From positions 1 to 64,000 of the forward strand of contig CAYNEI010000002.1 of NCBI GenBank assembly GCA_964396185.1: a stretch of DNA of 64,000 nucleotides, written 5' to 3'. The notes under the pieces are model-generated. The model did no database searches. It saw only the letters and a program-made list of their open reading frames with translations, and was not told where the DNA came from. The first letter of the stretch is position 1, and every line of letters starts with the position of its first letter. The DNA is from CAYNEI01 sp964396185. Its GTDB lineage: Archaea > Thermoplasmatota > SW-10-69-26. Below, piece after piece: positions 8,652-16,004 of this stretch. Made by a program: the position numbers and the translations under genes.

Positions 8652-9452
8652 GTGAAGGCGACAGGGGAGCAAGCCGATCACCGGTGGGTTCAAAGGGGGC
8701 TGCCCCGGTGCGGCGGCGTGGCATCGTCCCCCATCGAGGTGCTCCCGGTCATCCACGCCCAACGCGGGCGGTTGGTCGGACCGGATGCCCAACCCATCCA
8801 GGAAGATCTGCGTGAGGTCGCCCGCCGTTTCTCGGACGACTGGGAGGCCATCTACCTGGTCGACCTGGACGGGCTGAGCCGGAACAAGGCTGAGCACGCC
8901 CTCGTCCAGGAGCTGGCCAAGAGCGTTCCAGTCTGGGCAGATGCGGGTCCCCGGAGCCACAAGGACGTGATGGACCTGCTCATCGCTGGAGCCGAGCAGG
9001 TGACCATCCGGTACGAGACCGCCACGGGGCCAGAGACCCTCGAGGAGGCCGTGCGCCTCTCGGAGAACGTGGCCCTGGGCCTTGAGTTCCAGGACCAGGA
9101 GCTCGTGCAGAACCCCGGCTGGCCCTCCACCCCTCCTGAGCTCGTCTCCCAAGCCGAGCGGCTTCGCGTGCCCATCGTGGTCGTGGACCTGGATCGCGCG
9201 GGCACCGCCATGGGCGTGGACCGGTCGGTGGCGTGGCACGGCCGCAGCCACGCATCGGGCGCGTACTTCGCCGGTGGCGTGGCCAAGCAGCGTGATCTCG
9301 AGGTGCTCAAGGGGCTCGGCTACCAAGGGGCGCTCGTCTCCACCGCGCTGCTCGAGGGTGCGAGGCTCTCGGGAGAGGTGTGGGCTGGGCCCATCGAGCA
9401 CCAGCGCCGCGAGGACGAGGATACCGACGAGGGCATGGAGGGGGTCCTTTGA
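8652..9452 (+). CDS. HisA/HisF-family TIM-barrel protein
   Basis: The product (266 aa as given) carries the HisA/HisF fold: IEVLPVIHAQRGRLVGP as first strand, then YLVDLDGLSR and a C-terminal YFAGGVAKQRDLEVL that corresponds to the second phosphate loop. It fits the archaeal HisA/HisF-related family rather than true HisA, because several substrate residues differ. Its role is not established. GTG at 8652 gives a 22-residue extension before the first strand. GTG at 8718 would start the protein at MASSPIEVLPV and is a good alternative. The stop overlaps the TTG start of the next gene (TTGA), so the two are translationally coupled. Confidence 0.72.
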   Translation: MKATGEQADHRWVQRGLPRCGGVASSPIEVLPVIHAQRGRLVGPDAQPIQEDLREVARRFSDDWEAIYLVDLDGLSRNKAEHALVQELAKSVPVWADAGPRSHKDVMDLLIAGAEQVTIRYETATGPETLEEAVRLSENVALGLEFQDQELVQNPGWPSTPPELVSQAERLRVPIVVVDLDRAGTAMGVDRSVAWHGRSHASGAYFAGGVAKQRDLEVLKGLGYQGALVSTALLEGARLSGEVWAGPIEHQRREDEDTDEGMEGVL

Positions 9453-10078
9453 CCACGCAGGTCCAGCAAGCCCTGGCCTTGCTCTTCCGCCGGTTCAAGG
9501 ATGGACGAGCGCCTGAGACCGAGCTGGCCAAGGTCATGAGCCTCACCCTGAACTGGACCAAGCCGAGCCGGGCACGCAACCTGCTCAACCGGGGTCTCAA
9601 CGCTGGCTACCTCGCCCGGGACGGAGACGAGCTGGTCGCCCAGTTCGATCCCGACGAGATCGAGGTGGCCTTCGGGTTCCGACCAGGGGACGAGCTCTTC
9701 GAGACCGTTGAGACCGCTGAGACGCAGACGCCAGCCACAGAGGCCGCGGAGAGCCGGGAGACCACGGAGACCCCGGAGCCGGAAGGAGCCATGGAGATGG
9801 AGGCTGAAGCGGGGACGGATCCGGCCACCAACGAGGAGGCCGAGCCGCCTGGCCCAGCCGCCCCCCCAGAAGATCAGCCCGTGCTGGAGCGCCTGCTCGA
9901 TGCCATCGCCGAGCATCTGGACGGGGATCGCAAGGCCGCCGTGGCCGAGGTCAACGCCAAACAGGACCGCCTGGGGGAGAGCCTCACCCTGGATGCGGCC
10001 GCCCTGCTCGTGGCAGCCGAGCACGGCATCGACCCCAGCGAGCACGCGCGAGCGGTGCTCAAGCGGCTCCGGGCCTAA
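9449..10078 (+). CDS. DUF2240-family archaeal protein
   Basis: A 209-aa protein whose first 70 residues look like the winged-helix-like core of DUF2240 (ALLFRRFKDGRAPETELA, then SLTLNWTKPSRARNLL). A Glu/Thr-rich linker follows (about residues 85-150), then a helical C-terminal domain. The family is archaeal and uncharacterised. TTG at 9449 is chosen because it overlaps the TGA of the upstream gene and has GGAGGGGG a few bases before it. A longer frame open from 9380 would overlap the upstream gene without a ribosome-binding site. Coupling to the HisA/HisF-like gene suggests a shared function, which is inference only. Confidence 0.72.
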   Translation: MTTQVQQALALLFRRFKDGRAPETELAKVMSLTLNWTKPSRARNLLNRGLNAGYLARDGDELVAQFDPDEIEVAFGFRPGDELFETVETAETQTPATEAAESRETTETPEPEGAMEMEAEAGTDPATNEEAEPPGPAAPPEDQPVLERLLDAIAEHLDGDRKAAVAEVNAKQDRLGESLTLDAAALLVAAEHGIDPSEHARAVLKRLRA

Positions 10079-10150
10079 GCGCGCCCCGGCGCCAGAGAAC
10101 CGTGATCGAGCATCAGGTCGGTTCCTCATACCCGCGCCGGCCGACGCTCT

Positions 10151-12067
10151 TCAGTCCTTCGGGGCGCGCAACGCCATGCCGAAGACGATCAGGGCTGAGG
10201 TGGTGAACACGCCGATGGCGAACCAGCCCACGGCCACTGACTTGTACACATCCGTTGCGAGCCCGTGGTCTCTGGCCTCCGGCGACTCCCACTCGCCGAT
10301 GAACTTGGACGGTGTGGGCTCGGCTTGGCCTGTGAGGACCTGGGAGAGGCCTGCGAGCACGCGGGCGGTGCGGTAGAACTCGAGCGCGATGGCCGGGTCC
10401 TCCTGGGCGCCGCCGAACTCGAACATGGCGATGGGCAAGATCGGCTCGACGCCGCGTCCCCGCGCCTTCTCGATGGCTCGGGCGGCCTCCTCCCGGCTTG
10501 CGTTCAGCCGGTCCTCGGTGGGCTCGCCCGAGGCGAGCTCCAGGGTGAGCGCGGCGATGACCTGGGCTTCGCTGGCCTCGATGACCGCGGCAGCGTGGAA
10601 GTCTCGCTGGTCGTCCTGGCGGGCCTGGCTGAGTTTCTCGGCCGCTCTCGGCGGCCCGCCCTGGATGCCGAGCACCTCGCCGGAGTAGACCAGGGTCTCA
10701 TCGGCCAGATCGAGGAACTCTGTGGCCAGCTGGTCGACCGGCACAGGGAGCTCCGGGCCATCCCCGAAGGCATCGGAGAGGGAGAGCCACCAGTGGACGG
10801 TGGCTGAGCGCTCGACGGCCCAGGCCACGTTGAACAGGGACTCGGTGATCTCGGTCCGGTTGAACGCCTCCCACGCCGCGGCCACCCGCGACTCGCCGTC
10901 GGTGACGCGCTCCTGAGCGGCACCCACCGTGTAGAGGGTGTGCATGCCGTCGACCTCGGCTTGGCCGGCTGCGATCTCGGCCTCGCGCACGATCCCGTTG
11001 GCGCGCCGGATGGCGTCCTCAACCTGGTCGAGGCTGCGCCCGCTCTCGAAGTGATCGAGCAGGAGCTCGGCATGCCGCGTCTGGATCGACGAAGAGAACG
11101 CCCGGCTGGCCGCGCTGTAGAACGCATCTGTGTTTACGAACCCGTCGGCTTGCTGGGCGAGCTCGCGGGCTTGAAGCAGCCGATCCCGGACGACCTCCTG
11201 GGCCTGCGCGCTCAGGCTGGAGCTGTTGAGCCGATCCCAAACCTCCTGGAACCGGCGCGCGTTGTCCACGAGCTCGTCGGCCAGGGGTGCCAGCGTCTCC
11301 CGGAACTCCGCCGTGCTCGGCGGCTCGCCCAGGGGCGGCTGGACGAAGGTATGGCCCGTGGCCAGCTCCACGAGCCCCTCGATGTCCCCGACCTCCTGGC
11401 ACGTGATGCCCAGCTCCTCCTGGCAGTAGGATGCCACGTCCACCGGGTCCCGGTCCGGGTCTGCAGGCTGGCCCGGCAGGCGTGGCGTGTAGGTGCCCTG
11501 GCCCTCCGGCACCAGGAAGAGCTCGGCGCCGGACTGCTGGGCAGCCCGGGCCTTCTCCAGGATCCCTCCGACGGGGCCTATGGATCCGTCCGGGCTGACG
11601 GTGCCCGTGGTCATGACCCGCTCATCAGCATCCCAGGGCTCCTGGCCGGGCTCCAAGTGCGCGTTCTGCAGGGCGGCCACGGTCGCCAGGGCCATGTTCG
11701 AGCCTGCCGACGGTCCTGCGATGATGGGGCTCTCGCTGCGCACGACGAAGAAGAAATCGTGGTCCTCCAGGGTGTAGCCGGTGAGCGCCGAGGCCACGCG
11801 GGCCGCGATGCGCGCTGAACCCTGCATGTCCGTGCCAGCCAGGGGCCGGGTGTCGATGAAGACGTGACCGGATCCGTTGGGCGCCACCGCGACGCTGATG
11901 GACGCCGACGAGCCGACAACATCCCCTTCGGGGGTCAGCGCGACGGCCAAGGCGGTCACCTTGACGGGGTCGGTGAGCTCCAGGGCTTGCTGGCCGGCAC
12001 CGCCAGGCGCGAGCACGACAGGGAGCAGAAGGAGCACGGTCAGGGGAACGGTCCATCTCCGGGACAC
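10151..12067 (-). CDS. Secreted Lon-like (S16) serine protease
   Basis: A 638-aa protein (from GTG at 12067) with a signal peptide, a Lon-type protease domain without the ATPase, a long helical region and a C-terminal membrane segment ending ALRAPKD. The Ser-Lys dyad is visible: S120 in IIAGPSAGS and K172 in GPVGGILEKARAA. This matches the archaeal S16 proteases with a signal sequence (COG1750-like), which act outside the membrane. The frame stays open another 78 codons upstream, but that part translates the tandem repeat and lacks a signal peptide. The GTG start sits directly before the hydrophobic core VLLLLPVVLA. Targets are unknown. The C-terminal helices may be a substrate-binding module. 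Confidence 0.82.
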   Translation of the reverse strand: MSRRWTVPLTVLLLLPVVLAPGGAGQQALELTDPVKVTALAVALTPEGDVVGSSASISVAVAPNGSGHVFIDTRPLAGTDMQGSARIAARVASALTGYTLEDHDFFFVVRSESPIIAGPSAGSNMALATVAALQNAHLEPGQEPWDADERVMTTGTVSPDGSIGPVGGILEKARAAQQSGAELFLVPEGQGTYTPRLPGQPADPDRDPVDVASYCQEELGITCQEVGDIEGLVELATGHTFVQPPLGEPPSTAEFRETLAPLADELVDNARRFQEVWDRLNSSSLSAQAQEVVRDRLLQARELAQQADGFVNTDAFYSAASRAFSSSIQTRHAELLLDHFESGRSLDQVEDAIRRANGIVREAEIAAGQAEVDGMHTLYTVGAAQERVTDGESRVAAAWEAFNRTEITESLFNVAWAVERSATVHWWLSLSDAFGDGPELPVPVDQLATEFLDLADETLVYSGEVLGIQGGPPRAAEKLSQARQDDQRDFHAAAVIEASEAQVIAALTLELASGEPTEDRLNASREEAARAIEKARGRGVEPILPIAMFEFGGAQEDPAIALEFYRTARVLAGLSQVLTGQAEPTPSKFIGEWESPEARDHGLATDVYKSVAVGWFAIGVFTTSALIVFGMALRAPKD

Positions 12068-12147
12068 GACCCGGCCAGATGAGCCACCCGGTAAGAGCCT
12101 TACCAACTTGCAGGGGGAGTGCCCTGGTGAGGGATCCGGTGTTGCTA

Positions 12148-12383
12148 CAACACGGAGACACGGAGACACGGAGACACGGAGCGAACGGAGGACCTCCCGG
12201 GAAAGAAGGAGCTCGAACCAATACAGCAGGGATCGTTGGTATCGAGCCCGCCCAGGGGGTGAACCACTACCCCGTCCTTCCCCTCCCGACTTCCTGCCCA
12301 TCGAAGCTTACCCGTCTGACTTCCCCGTCAGCCGCATACCCCTCCTTACTCCGTTCCCTCCGTGTCTCCGTGCCTCCGTGTTG
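12148..12383. repeat. Inverted tandem-repeat element A
   Basis: The left arm 12148-12191 has four copies of the 8-bp unit ACACGGAG followed by CGAACGGAGG. The right arm 12349-12383 is its reverse complement with one unit fewer, reading CTCCGTTCCCTCCGTG and ending CCTCCGTGTTG. The arms enclose about 157 bp without a gene. A transcript could form a long imperfect hairpin. The same design occurs in element D. Confidence 0.8.
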
Positions 12384-12421
12384 ACGTTCTCCCCTTGTCG
12401 ACCGTTGTCCCAGCCCCACTA

Positions 12422-12431
12422 GGCTTATCTA
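12422..12431 (+). promoter_or_regulatory. TATA-like promoter of the Sec61-beta gene
   Basis: GGCTTATCTA is centred about 29 nt before the ATG at 12456, the spacing expected for a leaderless archaeal transcript. Confidence 0.5.
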
Positions 12432-12455
12432 TGAGGCCCTCGTGTAACAACCTGT

Positions 12456-12635
12456 ATGGCCAAAGATGAAGGCGGCGGTTTCCAACAGGCAGCAGGCCTG
12501 GTCCGCTACTTCGACGCGGAAGAGGAATCTGCGATCCACCTCGACCCGCGCATGGTCCTGGCCGCGTGCCTGCTCATCGGCGTTCTGACCATCGTTCTGA
12601 ACGCCAACTGCAACCCAGGCACCCCTTGCTTCTAA
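12456..12635 (+). CDS. Preprotein translocase Sec61-beta subunit
   Basis: A 59-aa tail-anchored protein matching archaeal Sec61-beta, the small subunit of the SecYE-beta translocon. It opens MAKDEGGGFQQAAGLVRYFD, the family's Gly-rich start and G(L)xRYFD motif. AEEESAIHLDPR follows, then one membrane helix (about residues 34-50) and a short external tail with two Cys. The length is typical. The TATA-like box 29 nt upstream fits a leaderless mRNA. It is easily missed because of its size. It fits a genome that exports many proteins. Confidence 0.88.
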   Translation: MAKDEGGGFQQAAGLVRYFDAEEESAIHLDPRMVLAACLLIGVLTIVLNANCNPGTPCF

Positions 12636-12705
12636 GGCCGCCGAGCTAGGTTTCGGACCACTCCGTACCGTGGCCTTCGTGCGCTTCGTGTTGAGCCCTC
12701 CGCTC

Positions 12706-12740
12706 GTTTCGAGGCGCGTGACAGGTTTCGAGGCGCGTGA
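12706..12740. repeat. Two 16-bp direct repeats, 19-bp period
   Basis: GTTTCGAGGCGCGTGA occurs at 12706-12721 and 12725-12740, separated by CAG, and is copied again after the N gap as part of the 55-bp overlap. After merging the overlap, the repeats would sit just upstream of the TATA-like CTCTTTAGG of the surface-protein gene at 12934, so they may be operator sites. Confidence 0.55.
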
Positions 12741-12754
12741 AAGAACCCTCTTTA

Positions 12755-12854
12755 NNNNNNNNNNNNNNNNNNNNNNNNNNNNNNNNNNNNNNNNNNNNNN
12801 NNNNNNNNNNNNNNNNNNNNNNNNNNNNNNNNNNNNNNNNNNNNNNNNNNNNNN
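12755..12854. other. Assembly gap of 100 N with identical 55-bp flanks
   Basis: The 55 bases before the gap (12700-12754) are identical to the 55 bases after it (12855-12909). An exact overlap of this length points to two contigs that abut and were joined with a fixed-size N run. The true sequence is probably continuous with 155 bases removed. Confidence 0.85.
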
Positions 12855-12933
12855 CCGCTCGTTTCGAGGCGCGTGACAGGTTTCGAGGCGCGTGAAAGAA
12901 CCCTCTTTAGGCTGTGGCCGAACGGCTGGTGCG

Positions 12934-14007
12934 GTGAGCAAGATGCGAACCACAATGATCACGCTGACGGCCCTTGCGTTGCTGATCGCACCGCTCGGGA
13001 CGGTCGCTGGACAAAACGACGATGACACCGGGATGGACGTAACCGTCTCGCACAACGAAGCGACCATCGAGTTCCGAGAGGAGATCGGTGAGCAACTTGC
13101 AACCTCGACCCTGCACTTCACAACGAACGCCACGGACCTCAACCTGAGCTTCGCCTACGATGGCGTTGAACACCAGCTCCACACGCAGCTCCACCAGCTC
13201 GTGGAGTTCGAGGATGAGAACCAAGATGGCGCCTACCAGGCAGGTGAGCGGGTTGCATCCAGCTACCTGCTCAGCGCGGAGAGCGAGAACCTCGCTGGCG
13301 ACCAGGAGAACGGGACGCTCCAGTGGGGAGATCTGAACGTCTCCGACATCGAGGCCGAGGATGGCACACCCGGCAAGCACATCCAGGCCACCGGGTTGAT
13401 CACCACGAGCGACGACCCGCTCGACCAGCTGAACGCGCTGCTCGGGAACCCGTCCAACGGGACGCTGGTCATCGACCTGTACGCCTTCGAGAACGCCACG
13501 ACGTTCAACGGCACCGAGCTCGGTCCCGCCCAGGTCAAGCTCGGCTGGACCGTCTCGGACTACCCGTACGCCGAGAACGGAACCCAGTTGGCGCTGCTCT
13601 CCACGGCCCGCTCCGACCAAGCGCTCGAGCGCTCCACGGATCCCGACGCGGATGGTCTCCGTGCAGCAGCGGATCTCGAGGAGCTCGAGGTCGACCTGCT
13701 CATGGAGTGGGATGAGCTAGCCTCCGTGGACGGCACAGAGCAGCGCGTGCAGACCACGGAGTTCGCCGACGACGGGGATGGCGCCCAGGATCCGGGCGAT
13801 TCGAACGAGACACGCTCCCTGGCGCTGAGTTACGTGCGCGGGGATGAGATCGGTCACGACGGGCTCACCGGTATCGAGATCACCGGCCTCGGCTCGACCA
13901 ACTTCGAGGATGTCCAGGACTCGATCCCGACCGTGAGCGCCTTGGCGCTCATGGGCGCTGTGGGCCTGGCGGCTCTCGTGACCACCCGTGCACGGCGCGA
14001 CGCCTGA
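12934..14007 (+). CDS. Exported acidic surface protein with sorting-like tail
   Basis: A 357-aa very acidic protein with a signal peptide (MITLTALALLIAPLGTVAG) and beta-rich repeats. It ends in DSIPTVSALALM, a hydrophobic helix and TRARRDA, the same kind of Pro/hydrophobic/Arg tail as on other exported proteins here. An EF-hand-like DPDADGLRAAADLEEL is present and could bind calcium. A TATA-like CTCTTTAGG is centred 27 nt before the GTG at 12934, favouring a leaderless start. ATG at 12943 is the alternative. Function is unknown, and it is probably a cell-surface component. Confidence 0.68.
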   Translation: MSKMRTTMITLTALALLIAPLGTVAGQNDDDTGMDVTVSHNEATIEFREEIGEQLATSTLHFTTNATDLNLSFAYDGVEHQLHTQLHQLVEFEDENQDGAYQAGERVASSYLLSAESENLAGDQENGTLQWGDLNVSDIEAEDGTPGKHIQATGLITTSDDPLDQLNALLGNPSNGTLVIDLYAFENATTFNGTELGPAQVKLGWTVSDYPYAENGTQLALLSTARSDQALERSTDPDADGLRAAADLEELEVDLLMEWDELASVDGTEQRVQTTEFADDGDGAQDPGDSNETRSLALSYVRGDEIGHDGLTGIEITGLGSTNFEDVQDSIPTVSALALMGAVGLAALVTTRARRDA

Positions 14008-14022
14008 GAGACGACGCGACCA

Positions 14023-14991
14023 TCAGATGATCCGGAGGGGTGCGATCCTCTCCGGGTCGCCTGATCGAATCGCCTGAGCGGCCTCGCGGGTGCGCTCGTA
14101 GCGCAGCCGCGTGGTCCGCTCGTCGTATGCTGCCAAGTGCGGCGTCAGGAGCACGTCCTCGCGGCCCGCGAAGGCCTTGAGGTCCGGTGGCTCCGGCTCG
14201 CCGGGGAGCACATCGGCAGCGTACCCAGCCAGCTCCCCGGCCTCCAGGGCCTCGCGCACAGCGGCCTGGTCGACGATGTCCCCGCGCGCGGTGTTGACCA
14301 AGACAGCGCGCTCCGGCAATCGCTCCAGGGCTTGCGCGTCCACCATGCCCCGGGTCACCTCGGTCAGGGGCACATGCACGCTCAAAGCATCCGAGGCCTC
14401 CAGCAGCTCTTCGAAGGAGGCGACGAAGCTGAAGCCATCCAGGGACGCCATGCTGGGGTCCGGCTCGATGTCGTACCCGACACACTGACCACCCAGACCC
14501 GTGACCAGGCGAGCCACCTCGCTCCCGATGCGTCCGACGCCGAGCACACCCACGGTGACCTCCTGGAGGCTCCGGCTCATAAGGTCCTCGCGCACCCAGG
14601 ACCCCTGGCTGAGGGTGCGCACGCGGCCCTCGGGCGCACGACGAAGCAGGGCCAACAGGAAGAGCAGGGCGTGCTGGGCTACGCTCTCGGTAGCGTAGCC
14701 CTCCAAGTGGAGCCCGGGGAGATCATGCTCGCGCATCCAGGCAGCCGGCAGATGGTCGTAGCCGTCGGATCGCGTAACGATGCCCTCCAGGGCCTCGAAG
14801 CCCTCCAGCACGCTGGGCGTGACAACGTCGTGGATCATGCAGGCAAGCACGCGTGTGCCTGGATGGGCCTCGGCGAGCTCGGGAGAGAGGGGAGCGTTCT
14901 CGATGCGCGCGCCACCGAGCAGCTCCTCGGCGAACGCGCGCTCGCTGGCCGGAACGTTGGTCACCAGGACGTCGTCGAGCTCCAGGGTCAC
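14023..14991 (-). CDS. D-2-hydroxyacid dehydrogenase, SerA-like
   Basis: A 322-aa NAD-dependent D-isomer 2-hydroxyacid dehydrogenase. The Rossmann motif GVLGVGRIGSEVARL, the substrate Arg in NTARGDIVD, and a terminal His in LLTPHLAAYDE are all present. The length fits glycerate/phosphoglycerate-type dehydrogenases without an ACT domain. The frame upstream runs into the N gap, but the GTG at 14991 begins the protein at VTLELDDVLVTN, matching the catalytic domain's first strand. It follows comB on the same strand by about 56 bp if the gap is an overlap, so the two may share an mRNA. Substrate is not certain. Confidence 0.8.
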   Translation of the reverse strand: MTLELDDVLVTNVPASERAFAEELLGGARIENAPLSPELAEAHPGTRVLACMIHDVVTPSVLEGFEALEGIVTRSDGYDHLPAAWMREHDLPGLHLEGYATESVAQHALLFLLALLRRAPEGRVRTLSQGSWVREDLMSRSLQEVTVGVLGVGRIGSEVARLVTGLGGQCVGYDIEPDPSMASLDGFSFVASFEELLEASDALSVHVPLTEVTRGMVDAQALERLPERAVLVNTARGDIVDQAAVREALEAGELAGYAADVLPGEPEPPDLKAFAGREDVLLTPHLAAYDERTTRLRYERTREAAQAIRSGDPERIAPLRII

Positions 14992-15080
14992 GGCCCCAGA
15001 TGGTGGCCCCTGTTCAAAGCAGATACCCCCGGCCAGCAGGGAAGGGATCAGTCGACCACGAGGGTCCGGCCATCGAGGCG

Positions 15081-15180
15081 NNNNNNNNNNNNNNNNNNNN
15101 NNNNNNNNNNNNNNNNNNNNNNNNNNNNNNNNNNNNNNNNNNNNNNNNNNNNNNNNNNNNNNNNNNNNNNNNNNNNNNNN
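15081..15180. other. Assembly gap of 100 N with identical 55-bp flanks
   Basis: Bases 15026-15080 and 15181-15235 are identical, again exactly 55 bp. The duplicated block contains the end of comB, so comB's stop codon appears on both sides. Removing 155 bases would restore a continuous comB-dehydrogenase junction. Confidence 0.85.
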
Positions 15181-15202
15181 CCCCCGGCCAGCAGGGAAGG
15201 GA

Positions 15203-15853
15203 TCAGTCGACCACGAGGGTCCGGCCATCGAGGCGCGGCAGCACGGGAGCCGAGTCGATGGAGAGGCAGAGGTCCACGTCCCCGCCCTTGCCGGCCTCCC
15301 GGAGCTTGACCGCGCTCGTGCTCTGCTCCAACCGAGCCCGGTAGGCGTGCGCGTCCGGTTCCTCGCTCCGGAGCAGCGCGGCCAGGTACTCGCAGCACGC
15401 ATCGTCGTCGTCGGCCGGCGCCCCCTCCCAGCCCGAGGCGAGCAGGGCCACGGGCTCACCGGCCAGCGCCTCGACCACGCGGGTCGCGTTGACCATGCTA
15501 CCGACGACGACCTGGCCGGCGGGCTTGGCGGCCAGGAGGGCGCGTGTCCCGTTGGTCGTCGTGAGGACCACGTGCTTGCCGGAGAGGTCCATGCCGGCCA
15601 GGGTCGCCGGCGAGTTGTCCACGAACCCCTCCAGCGCGCCACGCAGCCGCTCGCCCACGAGCACCGCGTCCTCCAGGTCCTCGGCCGTGGCGCGAGCTTG
15701 CGCCGGCGTCCCCACCGGCGTGACGCGGTGCGCGCCCTGACGGAAGGCCACAGCGATGGTCGTGGAGGCGCGCAGCACGTCCACCACCACGGCAGTCTCA
15801 TCGTCGCGAAGCTCGTCGGCCTCGCGGAGTTGGAGGATGCGCACGGGAGCCAT
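15203..15853 (-). CDS. comB: ComB-like 2-phosphosulfolactate phosphatase
   Basis: A 216-aa protein of the ComB family, which removes phosphate from 2-phosphosulfolactate in coenzyme M synthesis. Visible family blocks are DETAVVVDVLRASTTIAVAF near the N-terminus, VLTTTNGTRAL in the middle, and DDDDACCEYLAALL. The family also occurs in non-methanogens, where its role is less clear. The ATG at 15853 is chosen because it starts immediately before the first conserved strand. No other coenzyme M gene is visible here, so the pathway is not established in this organism. The 3' end lies in the duplicated flank of an N gap. Confidence 0.82.
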   Translation of the reverse strand: MAPVRILQLREADELRDDETAVVVDVLRASTTIAVAFRQGAHRVTPVGTPAQARATAEDLEDAVLVGERLRGALEGFVDNSPATLAGMDLSGKHVVLTTTNGTRALLAAKPAGQVVVGSMVNATRVVEALAGEPVALLASGWEGAPADDDDACCEYLAALLRSEEPDAHAYRARLEQSTSAVKLREAGKGGDVDLCLSIDSAPVLPRLDGRTLVVD

Positions 15854-15883
15854 CGTAGGCTGCCAGGCACGGTTCCCACAAAG

Positions 15884-15937
15884 ACACAACGGTCACAACG
15901 GACCTCCGAGGCCCTCGTGTCCGTTGTGCCGTTGTGG
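15884..15937. repeat. Inverted tandem-repeat element B
   Basis: Left arm ACACAACGGTCACAACGGAC (15884-15903) and right arm GTCCGTTGTGCCGTTGTGG (15919-15937) are near reverse complements built from the unit CACAACGG. Only about 15 bp separate them. It sits between the divergent comB and trypsin-like genes. Confidence 0.75.
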
Positions 15938-16004
15938 TGAGCGTTGGCCACTGGTCAAGGATATCACCGGAGAAGCTAAGAGACCCCAAGCGAAACGCCT
16001 TCTT

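Larger units (their letters stand above)
12068..12455. other. Noncoding 388-bp gap with inverted tandem repeats
   Basis: This gap separates the divergent protease and Sec61-beta genes. It is occupied by the inverted repeat pair at 12148-12383 and ends with the Sec61-beta promoter. No credible gene was seen inside. Confidence 0.6.

Noticed and set aside
12148..12191. CRISPR-like array in the ACACGGAG repeats
   Set aside because: The 8-bp units are contiguous with no spacers, and an inverted copy exists nearby. No cas gene is present.
12068..12301. N-terminal extension of the Lon-like protease
   Set aside because: It translates the tandem repeat and lacks any domain, while GTG at 12067 gives a normal signal peptide.
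14023..15951. Fusion of ComB-region sequence to the 2-hydroxyacid dehydrogenase through the N gap
   Set aside because: The open frame crosses the N run and reads comB in the wrong frame. Collapsing the 55-bp overlap leaves two separate genes.
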